From Nitrososphaerota archaeon (GTDB lineage Archaea; Thermoproteota; Nitrososphaeria; Nitrososphaerales; Gagatemarchaeaceae), in contig PLCG01000019.1 in assembly GCA_003135575.1 (NCBI GenBank), forward strand, positions 3,598 through 10,300: a DNA stretch of 6,703 nucleotides, written 5' to 3'. How positions within the stretch are numbered: position 1 is the first letter of the stretch; every line of letters starts with the position of its first letter. The translations under genes and the position numbers were made by a program. A model generated the notes under the pieces. The model was not told where the DNA came from. It made no database searches and saw only the letters and a program-made list of their open reading frames with translations. Positions 1 through 5,640 of this stretch are shown here, piece after piece.

Positions 1-1079
1 ACGATCCTCCTCGCCCAGATGTTCCAGTGCTTCCCGATCAGCCCCTCCATGATCACTTGTCCTGCAATGGTCCCGAGCGTCGACGCAGAGAGGCCAGAGG
101 CGAGCAGGGTCACGATAAAGACGATGCCGACGAGGGGGCCGAATATCTGGTCGAGCTGCATCACCGACTGCCCTATGGTGAGGTTGACGTTCGGATAAAG
201 AGGGATTGCGACCAGCAATATCCCGACGTTGACCACGCCTGCAATCGTCAACATGAGGATGGTCTCCCACTTGTGCAGGTTCAGCGTCCTGTGCTTCTCC
301 TCTGATGTGAACTGGTCGTCTCCCTCCTTCACGCCTGGGATCTTCCTTCCCGCGAGACCCATCTTGTTCTTCGTAAGCCATGAGTGGACGAACAACGCGT
401 GGGGCATGACCGTCGCCCCGATGATCCCCACGACCAATAACAGGGCATCGCTGCCCATCGAGCCGATGGTCACGGAGTGGATTGCGACCTGGCCTAGGTC
501 TGGTCTGACGACGACCAGCTGGTAGAGGAAGCCAACGACGAGGACGCTCACGAGCAGCAAGAACATCTGCTCTATGACGTGGTATCTCCTCGTCATCAGG
601 GTCATTATCAAGAGGACGTCGAGCGCGCCGAAGATAGAGGCGTAGAGAAGCGGGATTCCGAAGAGCAGGTTGAGGGCAATGACCGTCCCCAGGTATTCAG
701 CGAGGTCCGTTGCCGTCGCCGCTGCCTCGGCTGCAAGCCAGTATGGGAACACGAACGCCTTCCGCCTCAAGGACCCCCTCACCAGCTCGGGGAGCGATTG
801 GCCGGAAGCTATCCCGAGTTTGCCCGAGAGATACTGAAGTATCATGGCCATCGCCGAGGCGAGCCAGACCGCCCAGATGAGGTCGTACTTGAAACCGGCA
901 CCAGCGGCCAGGTCTGTCCCGTAGTTGCCAGGGTCCATGTACGCGATCGAAACCATCAGCGCAGGACCCATGTAGACGAGGAAGTCGCGGAGGGATCTGC
1001 GGGTACCTCCCGGCTGTCGCACATTCGCTTTCAGGATGTCCTCTGGCGGTTCCAGAGTCCTCCTGCTGCGAAGTGTCAA
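1..1079 (-). CDS. mntH: Nramp-family Mn2+/Fe2+ transporter, 3' end beyond the window
   Basis: Proton-coupled importer of divalent metal, chiefly Mn2+ or Fe2+, in the cytoplasmic membrane. 359 codons are visible, reading off the left edge without a stop; the family usually has about 400-450 residues, so the last two or three TM segments are missing. Seen: TM1 with the metal-binding DPGN motif at residues 49-52, TDLAE in TM3 at 124-128, TM6 with MPHALFVHS from 225 (Met225 and the Asp49/Asn52 pair are the expected metal ligands), and TM8 with LLASG and GTIAGQ. The fourth residue of MPHA is usually Asn or Val, and the TM6-TM7 loop (about 235-270) is somewhat long and charged. The TTG start at 1079 is chosen because an in-frame TGA lies at 1089-1091 and a TATA-like box sits about 30 nt upstream; GTG at 1022 is an alternative. 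It diverges from mntR, which supports manganese as substrate. Confidence 0.93.
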   Translation of the reverse strand, partial: MTLRSRRTLEPPEDILKANVRQPGGTRRSLRDFLVYMGPALMVSIAYMDPGNYGTDLAAGAGFKYDLIWAVWLASAMAMILQYLSGKLGIASGQSLPELVRGSLRRKAFVFPYWLAAEAAATATDLAEYLGTVIALNLLFGIPLLYASIFGALDVLLIMTLMTRRYHVIEQMFLLLVSVLVVGFLYQLVVVRPDLGQVAIHSVTIGSMGSDALLLVVGIIGATVMPHALFVHSWLTKNKMGLAGRKIPGVKEGDDQFTSEEKHRTLNLHKWETILMLTIAGVVNVGILLVAIPLYPNVNLTIGQSVMQLDQIFGPLVGIVFIVTLLASGLSASTLGTIAGQVIMEGLIGKHWNIWARRI

Positions 1080-1105
1080 GGCATCTTCTCAAGCTGAACC
1101 TGTGA

Positions 1106-1114
1106 GTACTTAAG
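1106..1114 (-). promoter_or_regulatory. TATA-like box of the Nramp gene
   Basis: On the minus strand this reads CTTAAGTAC, centred about 31 nt upstream of the TTG at 1079, the spacing expected for a leaderless archaeal transcript. Its upstream half is shared with the first 19-bp DtxR-like box, so a bound repressor would block TBP/TFB. Assignment rests on spacing and AT content only. Confidence 0.45.
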
Positions 1115-1166
1115 TTAGACGAATCTAAGATTGTTTGCGTACTCTAACTAGTTCAGATTGCTCTAA
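1110..1166. promoter_or_regulatory. Candidate MntR operator array: three contiguous 19-bp units
   Basis: TCTAA occurs at 1124, 1143 and 1162, exactly 19 bp apart, dividing the region into units 1110-1128, 1129-1147 and 1148-1166. Unit 1, TTAAGTTAGACGAATCTAA, matches the 19-bp DtxR/IdeR box consensus TTAGGTTAGSCTAACCTAA at 15 positions and contains the perfect inverted repeat TTAGA-cgaa-TCTAA. Units 2 and 3 match at about 11 positions each by hand alignment. Further dyads are AACTAGTT at 1146-1153 and CTAA-tttct-TTAG at 1163-1175. The array lies between the divergent Nramp and mntR promoters and overlaps the Nramp TATA box. Binding by the neighbouring MntR is inferred. Confidence 0.55.
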
Positions 1167-1193
1167 TTTCTTTAGCCTTGGAGAGCCTGCCAA

Positions 1194-1202
1194 GCTTTTT
1201 AT
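1194..1202 (+). promoter_or_regulatory. TATA-like box of the mntR operon
   Basis: GCTTTTTAT, centred about 36 nt upstream of the GTG at 1235, predicts a leader of roughly ten nucleotides or less. No Shine-Dalgarno sequence is evident before the GTG. The operator-like array ends about 28 bp upstream of it. Confidence 0.45.
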
Positions 1203-1234
1203 CTTGAGACGAGCCTGGGCGCAGTCGAAGTCCG

Positions 1235-1669
1235 GTGGCGAAGGCCGCTCCTCTGAAGACTGAGACTCCCCGACTAGAGGACTACCTCGAGGCGATCTAC
1301 TCCCTGTTTGAGGAGAAGGGCTACGCCAGCACGGTCGACATCTCGGACCGTCTGCAGGTGAGGCCGCCCACGGTGACGAGCATGGTGCAGAAGCTCGCCA
1401 GGAAGGGATACCTCATCCACGAGCCCTACAGAGGGATGCGGCTTACCGAGAACGGCGAGACCCTCGCCAAGTCGGTAATCTCGAGGCACCAGGTCATCTC
1501 AGAGTTCCTTTCCATGATCGGTGTGGGGAGGAGGGTAGCTTACCAGGACACCGAAGGGATAGAGCATCACATCCAGCCAGTCACCTTCCGCAAGATAGAG
1601 CGCCTCGTCGAGTTCCTTCGAAAGAATCCGGGTCAACTCAAAGCGATTCGCGATTACGTTGACAGATGA
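1235..1669 (+). CDS. mntR: MntR, manganese-dependent DtxR-family repressor
   Basis: Cytoplasmic metal-sensing repressor that binds operator DNA when loaded with Mn2+. At 144 residues it has the two-domain MntR form: an N-terminal winged helix (about 12-75, recognition region near PPTVTSMVQKL) and a C-terminal dimerisation domain (about 80-144), without the SH3-like domain of DtxR/IdeR. Aligned by eye with Bacillus subtilis MntR, all six metal ligands are kept with a constant offset of 8: Asp16, Glu19, His85, Glu107, Glu110 and His111 (D8, E11, H77, E99, E102, H103). Asp16 and Glu107, where DtxR has Met10 and Cys102, argue for manganese rather than iron. The GTG start is the only initiation codon suited to a full N-terminus. 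It is divergent from the Nramp transporter, and its stop overlaps the next gene by ATGA, suggesting translational coupling. Probably autoregulated through the 19-bp array. Confidence 0.95.
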   Translation: MAKAAPLKTETPRLEDYLEAIYSLFEEKGYASTVDISDRLQVRPPTVTSMVQKLARKGYLIHEPYRGMRLTENGETLAKSVISRHQVISEFLSMIGVGRRVAYQDTEGIEHHIQPVTFRKIERLVEFLRKNPGQLKAIRDYVDR

Positions 1670-2010
1670 AACCGGACGGAAGGCGTCCTATCCGCCAATC
1701 CTTATCTCCGCCAGGCGATTTGGCTCGTGGGCGGTTGAGATTCCTCAAGCTGGAATACGCACCTACCATAGCCCTGATCTTGGCCGTCGCCCAAATGGCC
1801 TCCTTCGCAGACCAGGGAGTCTTCCAGCTGAGCTACGCCGTCGCGGGTCTCTTCAGCTTCGTCTCGCTGGCGAGCGGCTTAGGGGTCTTCCTCTATCTCA
1901 GGACCAAGGATTTGATGGCGGCCCGCGTGGCAATAACGACGGGGGTTCTATTCTTCATCGTGCTCTTCGCCCTCGGCGAGTATCTCTTCGCGACGTATTT
2001 TCCAAACTGA
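1666..2010 (+). CDS. Small three-TM membrane protein coupled to mntR, family unknown
   Basis: I do not recognise this family. The 114-residue product has a basic, proline-rich N-terminus (1-28) followed by three hydrophobic segments at about 31-51, 55-78 and 88-112, with an RTKD loop at 79-82 and a very short tail. The ATG overlaps the mntR stop in the arrangement ATGA (1666-1669), which indicates the same transcript and coupled translation. In-frame TTG codons at residues 19 and 24 are possible alternative starts that would remove the odd N-terminus. No metal-binding cluster (Cys, His or several acidic residues in a helix) stands out; the acidic residues near membranes are Asp49 and Glu105. 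Co-expression with MntR suggests a role in manganese homeostasis, such as a transporter accessory protein, but this is guilt by association. A longer overlapping frame (1659-2150) lacks domain-like features. Confidence 0.75.
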   Translation: MKPDGRRPIRQSLSPPGDLARGRLRFLKLEYAPTIALILAVAQMASFADQGVFQLSYAVAGLFSFVSLASGLGVFLYLRTKDLMAARVAITTGVLFFIVLFALGEYLFATYFPN

Positions 2011-2045
2011 GAGAAAGCCGTCTCCCCCCAGAAAATCCCTCGGGT

Positions 2046-3611
2046 CTACTTCGCGGGCTTGACAAGCATCGGGAGCGGCTTGTGGCTCACCTGTGCCAAC
2101 TTGGTGATCCCCCCGGACAGGCTCTGGCTCTTAATCCCCTTGGACTCTAGGAGCTGCGCAGCCCTGAGAGATGTGTTCCCTGCCATGCAGACAAGAAGGA
2201 CTCTCCCGCCGCTCTTCGGCTCAGATTTTCCGTCGAGGACCGCCATCAGTCCTGTCGGGATCTCTTGGGCCGTGATCAACTTCACGACATCTCGAGCATC
2301 TGCTATCTTCACAGTGCTTTCGGGGAGGCCCAGAGAGCTTGCGATGAGCCGCACCCCTTCTTCGCTTGGCACGTATCCCATGTGCGTCCAGACGACCTTC
2401 TCGAACCTCCCCGGCCTCGACTTGGCGCTCTCTAGTGTAACTTCAAGGCCCTCCTCTTCTTCCTCCTGATTGAGAGCGGACTCCAGCGTGCGTCGGTACT
2501 TTTTCGCGCCATCCGCGAGTATGACCACGAACCCCCCGTCCATCCCGAAGTTTACCATCTGGAGCACCGCGTACAGCGCGAGCGCGCTGCTCTCTCCGAT
2601 GTCAATACCCCTCCGCACAAAGAAGCCGAAGAGCTTCTTGGCTTGCTCAAAGTCGACCTCGTGCTCGCCTGCGTACCTCGCCGGCTCATAGAACGTGAGC
2701 CCCGTTGCCTTGCCCTTCGTGCGGATGCCGGCGACATCGTGCCCTTCGGGAGGAAACACGACGTGGACCGGCTTGTTGCCGTATGTCTCCTGCGTGTACC
2801 GGCTCAGCCCGCCAGATGTCCCCCCTGTCCCGAAAGTGCAAACGACGCGAAAATCGGCGAGGGAACTCCCTAGCCCGTGGAGCTGCTGGTCTATCTCGGG
2901 GCCCGTGACGGTTGCGTGCGCTTTCACGTTCTGCTCGTTGTCGTATTGCTCCGGGCAGAATCCGCGATAGACCTCGGCGAAGACCTTCGCCAGGTTGATG
3001 ACATCCTGTCTGGCCAGGAGCTCCTCGACCTTCCCGCGTGAGGCATCGAAGACTGAAGTATCCAGTCCTATCTCAGCGAATCTTTCGCGCATGTTCGTTG
3101 CGACGACCTTCGCGAGCAGCATGTTAGGGTCCATCGGCATCCCTGGGGCGGGGCAGACGTCGACGTCGAGGTCCACGGTCTTGACGTTGCTCCTGTCGAG
3201 CTCTTCTAGCACGCCATCCTGGAGTTTCCTCGACACCAACACCACTACTTCAATTCCCAGAGAACCGAGGAGTCCGAGAGCGATGCCGAAGTTGCCCGAT
3301 GTGGCCTCGAAGACCACCATCCCCTTCCTGAGCCTGCCTGTCCTAATCGCCTCGTGGACGATTTGCACGGCGGCCCTGCTCTTGACCGAGCCGCCCAGAA
3401 GCGGGGCTTCGAGCTTCCCAAAGACACGAAAGTCCCTTTCAGAGAGGTCCAAGCCATACTCCTCGTTCGCGCAGTCCCTCAGTGTCTGCGTGAGGTCGAC
3501 GAGCGGCGTGGGGTTGACGATTTTTCCATCTTCGACGTGAGGGATCCTGCCCAGTATCTCCTTCTCGAATTCGCGGAGAAGCTCCGCGTCGGGATTGGCT
3601 GGCGCCTGCAA
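2046..3611 (-). CDS. Cysteine-synthase-like PLP enzyme fused to a rhodanese-like domain
   Basis: Fold-type II PLP enzyme of the cysteine synthase / O-phosphoserine sulfhydrylase group, expected to replace the side-chain leaving group of an activated serine with sulfide. With the TTG at 3611 it has 521 residues against about 300-390 for usual cysteine synthases. Seen: PTPL at 34-37, GGSVKSR with the PLP lysine at Lys77, SGNFG at 105-109 for substrate carboxylate binding, TGPEI at 236-240, the phosphate loop GTGGTSGG at 261-268, and GESSA at 339-343. A five-Glu run (383-387) marks the linker. Residues about 414-507 look like rhodanese: ADAR at 437-440, EIPTG at 450-454, the active loop CMAGNTS with Cys475, and SGG at 499-501. 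The start at 3611 is preferred because a TATA box lies about 28 nt upstream; an in-frame TTG at 3719 would add 36 unlikely residues upstream of that box. Substrate (O-acetylserine, O-phosphoserine or other) is undetermined. Confidence 0.9.
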   Translation of the reverse strand: MQAPANPDAELLREFEKEILGRIPHVEDGKIVNPTPLVDLTQTLRDCANEEYGLDLSERDFRVFGKLEAPLLGGSVKSRAAVQIVHEAIRTGRLRKGMVVFEATSGNFGIALGLLGSLGIEVVVLVSRKLQDGVLEELDRSNVKTVDLDVDVCPAPGMPMDPNMLLAKVVATNMRERFAEIGLDTSVFDASRGKVEELLARQDVINLAKVFAEVYRGFCPEQYDNEQNVKAHATVTGPEIDQQLHGLGSSLADFRVVCTFGTGGTSGGLSRYTQETYGNKPVHVVFPPEGHDVAGIRTKGKATGLTFYEPARYAGEHEVDFEQAKKLFGFFVRRGIDIGESSALALYAVLQMVNFGMDGGFVVILADGAKKYRRTLESALNQEEEEEGLEVTLESAKSRPGRFEKVVWTHMGYVPSEEGVRLIASSLGLPESTVKIADARDVVKLITAQEIPTGLMAVLDGKSEPKSGGRVLLVCMAGNTSLRAAQLLESKGIKSQSLSGGITKLAQVSHKPLPMLVKPAK

Positions 3612-3639
3612 CTTTCCGAGCGTTCCCCCTCCGGCCTCA

Positions 3640-3645
3640 ATATAA
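3640..3645 (-). promoter_or_regulatory. TATA-like box of the PLP-rhodanese gene
   Basis: The minus strand reads TTATAT, ending 28 nt before the TTG at 3611. This spacing supports the shorter start over the TTG at 3719, since the box would otherwise lie inside the coding region. Confidence 0.5.
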
Positions 3646-3728
3646 GGCCAGTGATTCTTTTTGCCAAGTCTCCACGTGAATCCTCCAGCCGGTCCATCAC
3701 TGCAGCGAGCCTCTGGCAAGGCAATCAG

Positions 3729-3734
3729 TTTATC
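3729..3734 (+). promoter_or_regulatory. TATA-like box of the acetyltransferase gene
   Basis: TTTATC about 30 nt upstream of the ATG at 3761 predicts transcription starting at or next to the ATG. It would share the 149-bp divergent region 3612-3760 with the promoter of the PLP-rhodanese gene. Confidence 0.4.
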
Positions 3735-3760
3735 AGTGGTTTCAGGGAGCGAGCCATTCC

Positions 3761-4282
3761 ATGAGCGGTCGCAAGCCTCTCAATTTCATCGCAGAAGACG
3801 CCGAACTGGGGAAGAACGTGAAGATTTGGCATTTCTCGTACGTGGGATCCCGGACGCGAATTGGCGACAACGTCTCGATAGGGTCGCTCGCCCACGTGGA
3901 CTACAACGTGAAAATCGGAGCGAACACAAGGATCGAGGGTTCGGTCTACATCCCTCCCTTGACTCGAATCGGGAAGAACGTCTTCATCGGGCCTGCGGCC
4001 GTAATAACCAATGACCCCTATCCCATGAGCAAGAAGATGGTGGGAGTGACGATAGAGGACGGCGCCATAGTGGGGGGCGGGGCGGTCATCAAGGCAGGGG
4101 TCACCATAGGCAAGAGGAGCGTGGTAGCGATGGGCGCCGTGGTCACAAAGGACGTGCCGGCGGACGTGGTCGTTCTCGGCGTCCCCGCGAAGGTCGTTTA
4201 CACGAGGAAGGAATACGACGCCAAGAAGCTCAAGTGGGAGTCCGGTGAGCCCTCAAGTAGAGCCACCAGATCCCGAACATGA
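3761..4282 (+). CDS. Hexapeptide-repeat N-acetyltransferase of the WbpD/WlbB type
   Basis: Left-handed beta-helix acyltransferase of 173 residues. It starts with the pattern of UDP-amino-sugar N-acetyltransferases (IAEDAELGKNVKIWHF near residue 10), followed by hexapeptide rungs such as TRIGDN, VKIGAN, TRIGKN and VTIGKR, an NDPYP loop near 86-90, and the terminal GVPAKVV cap. WbpD and WlbB acetylate the 3-amino group of UDP-2-acetamido-3-amino-dideoxy-glucuronate; diacetylated amino sugars of this kind occur in some archaeal N-glycans. The protein is cytoplasmic and such enzymes are normally trimers. It faces the WecA/Alg7-family operon and overlaps its last gene by 53 bp (4230-4282), in keeping with glycan synthesis. 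The last about 20 residues (after YDAKKLKW) are polar and lie in the overlap. Because the divergent neighbour is cysteine-synthase-like, serine O-acetyltransferase is a weaker alternative, but the helical N-terminal domain of CysE is absent. Confidence 0.88.
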   Translation: MSGRKPLNFIAEDAELGKNVKIWHFSYVGSRTRIGDNVSIGSLAHVDYNVKIGANTRIEGSVYIPPLTRIGKNVFIGPAAVITNDPYPMSKKMVGVTIEDGAIVGGGAVIKAGVTIGKRSVVAMGAVVTKDVPADVVVLGVPAKVVYTRKEYDAKKLKWESGEPSSRATRSRT

Positions 4283-4493
4283 CGGCTACCCAGAGCAATC
4301 CCAACAACGCGGTGAGCGCGACCTTCAATATGCTCGAGGGCAACAGCGCTTCGTGAATCGGCGGGCCGAGTGGCCTCACGATCACGAAGAAGACGTAGGT
4401 CTCGCCAAGGATCAGCAACCAGGAGGCCGTGATCACGAGGATCATGCTCAACGTGCTCCCGTCCCCCTTCCTTGGCTTCTCCTTCTCCATCAT
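4230..4493 (-). CDS. Small two-TM membrane protein coupled to the WecA-family gene
   Basis: I do not recognise this family. From the ATG at 4493 it has 87 residues: a short basic N-terminus (EKEKPRKGD), a hydrophobic segment at about 15-39, a loop containing RPLGPPIHEALLPSS, a second segment at about 54-80, and a basic tail (LRAHRTPT). The ATG overlaps the stop of the upstream transferase gene as ATGA (4490-4493), so translation is probably coupled; GTG at 4502 is an alternative adding three residues. The tail-to-tail overlap with the acetyltransferase gene on the other strand is 53 bp. Two helices with a proline-rich connecting loop and a basic cytoplasmic tail would suit a partner of the membrane-bound transferase, but no function can be read from the sequence. 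Confidence 0.75.
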   Translation of the reverse strand: MMEKEKPRKGDGSTLSMILVITASWLLILGETYVFFVIVRPLGPPIHEALLPSSILKVALTALLGLLWVAVMFGIWWLYLRAHRTPT

Positions 4494-5524
4494 AGCAACC
4501 ACGTCATGATCGATGTGACCACCGAAAGAAAAGCCGCGTAGGCGGTGAGCGTCAGGATCCTCCTGACCAGGGACCTCTCATCCAACGCGCCGGTGAGGAG
4601 GATCATCCTAGCGAGAGTGGTCGGCGCCCTCGCCTCCGTGGACGCATAGAGCTTCCCGTCTTTCCCTAGGGAGGTGGGTCTGGCCGCCATCTTCTTCCTT
4701 TCCACCAGGCCCCGCACGCTCGAGAGGATGTAATACGAGTTCAGGACTGCCGGGATGAGGGCGACCAGGGCCGCTATCTCGACCCCTCCGACGATGGAGA
4801 GGATCACGAACATCGCCCCCAGTGCGAGGCTGCCGCTGTCCCCGTCGAATATCCTCGACGGGTACCTGTTGTAGTAGTAGAATGCGAGGGAGACAGCGAG
4901 CAGAGGCAGGGCGATTGCGACGGTCGCGGCGGATGTGTCCCCCAAGTCGAAGGACCTCATGAGTATCCCGATGACTAGCGCGCCCGTGACTATCGCGGTG
5001 AACCCGGCGAGCTCGCCGTTGAACGCGTCGAGCATGTTGAACGCATTGGATGCGACGGGGATTGACGCGATGACGATGAGGCCGAAGATGATGAAGTGGG
5101 TGCCCGTCCGGGTGAAGAGAGGGAAGTACAACGTGGGGTCGTAGACGTTGGGATAGTATTGCTCCACTAGGACCACGAAGAGCCCCACTAGGGCAAGGAG
5201 CGCCGGCTTGACCACCCCTCCCAGGCCGCGAAGGTCGTCGTAGAGCCCGATCAGCCCAGCGCACAGCACGACGACGATGAGCACCAGAGGGACGACGGAC
5301 CCGTAGAATGCCCACACCGCCAGCTCCCCCAGGGCTATGGCGAATATCAGGAGCGGGCCGGCGGGCGTCGGGACCCTCACGTCCCCTCCCTTGTGGGCGT
5401 CGTTCGTCGTCTTGCCCTTGCGGTAGAGGAACCCGATGTAACGGGGCATCAGGAGGAAGACCGCCGCCGCGGGAATTACTAGGGCGAGGGCAAGCGGGAT
5501 GACGTCGCCAGCGCCAGGGAGCAA
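4490..5524 (-). CDS. Polyprenyl-phosphate GlcNAc-1-P transferase, WecA/Alg7 (AglH-like) family
   Basis: Integral membrane enzyme of glycosyltransferase family 4 that moves a HexNAc-1-phosphate from UDP-sugar to a polyprenyl (dolichyl) phosphate, the first step of lipid-linked glycan assembly. It has 344 residues and about ten or eleven hydrophobic segments. Motifs: KTTNDAHKGGDVRVPTPAG at 38-56 (polyprenyl-phosphate region), LYDD with Asp96-Asp97 (Mg2+ site), NAFNMLDAFNGELAG at 160-174, FDGDSGS at 226-232 with the third catalytic Asp, and RPTSLGKDGKLY at 282-293 in the last large cytoplasmic loop, where bacterial MraY has its histidine cluster. The NG-containing motif and the RPTS/DGKLY loop look more like eukaryotic/archaeal Alg7 than MraY. 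The TTG start lies 27 nt downstream of a TATA box. Its stop overlaps the start of a small membrane protein gene. The exact sugar cannot be told from sequence. Confidence 0.92.
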   Translation of the reverse strand: MLPGAGDVIPLALALVIPAAAVFLLMPRYIGFLYRKGKTTNDAHKGGDVRVPTPAGPLLIFAIALGELAVWAFYGSVVPLVLIVVVLCAGLIGLYDDLRGLGGVVKPALLALVGLFVVLVEQYYPNVYDPTLYFPLFTRTGTHFIIFGLIVIASIPVASNAFNMLDAFNGELAGFTAIVTGALVIGILMRSFDLGDTSAATVAIALPLLAVSLAFYYYNRYPSRIFDGDSGSLALGAMFVILSIVGGVEIAALVALIPAVLNSYYILSSVRGLVERKKMAARPTSLGKDGKLYASTEARAPTTLARMILLTGALDERSLVRRILTLTAYAAFLSVVTSIMTWLL

Positions 5525-5550
5525 ATCGGCTCGCTCCCCCCTGGCCGAAC

Positions 5551-5556
5551 CTTAAA
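5551..5556 (-). promoter_or_regulatory. TATA-like box of the WecA-family operon
   Basis: TTTAAG on the minus strand, 27 nt upstream of the TTG at 5524, predicts a leaderless mRNA and supports that start. Confidence 0.45.
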
Positions 5557-5561
5557 GCCTT

Positions 5562-5580
5562 GGATGCTCTGGCGGCATCC
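5562..5580. repeat. Perfect 6-bp inverted repeat between divergent promoters
   Basis: GGATGC at 5562-5567 and GCATCC at 5575-5580 are separated by 7 nt. The dyad lies between the TATA boxes of the WecA-family operon and the ssb gene, so it could be a regulatory site for either, but a repeat this short can arise by chance. Confidence 0.3.
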
Positions 5581-5599
5581 CAGACGCCCTAATCAAGAA

Positions 5600-5606
5600 T
5601 AAATAT
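5600..5606 (+). promoter_or_regulatory. TATA-like box of the ssb gene
   Basis: TAAATAT in the AT-rich stretch 5591-5608, centred about 38 nt before the ATG at 5641, implies a short leader of about 10-12 nt. Confidence 0.45.
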
Positions 5607-5640
5607 CTCTCGCAGATGGGTACCACGCGACTAGACTAAG

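Noticed and set aside
697..1092. Minus-strand open frame of 131 codons over the Nramp 5' region
   Set aside because: It is out of frame with the DPGN/TDLAE Nramp reading, rich in Arg, Gly and Ser, and has no domain-like text; the Nramp frame explains the region.
1659..2150. Plus-strand open frame of 163 codons overlapping the small membrane protein
   Set aside because: Its product is Arg/Leu/Pro-rich without hydrophobic segments and runs into the 3' end of the opposite PLP-rhodanese gene; the 1666-2010 frame has clean TM segments and the ATGA junction.
2452..2467. Repetitive TCTTCTTCCTCC run as a possible simple repeat or regulatory tract
   Set aside because: It is coding on the minus strand for the Glu run in the linker of the PLP-rhodanese fusion.
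3612..3719. 36-residue N-terminal extension of the PLP-rhodanese protein from TTG 3719
   Set aside because: The extension has no resemblance to the family and contains the TATA-like box at 3640-3645 that suits a start at 3611; kept only as an alternative.
4608..5315. Minus-strand open frame of 235 codons inside the WecA-family gene
   Set aside because: Arg/Pro/His-rich translation typical of an out-of-frame shadow in high-GC DNA; the overlapping frame has all the GT4 motifs.
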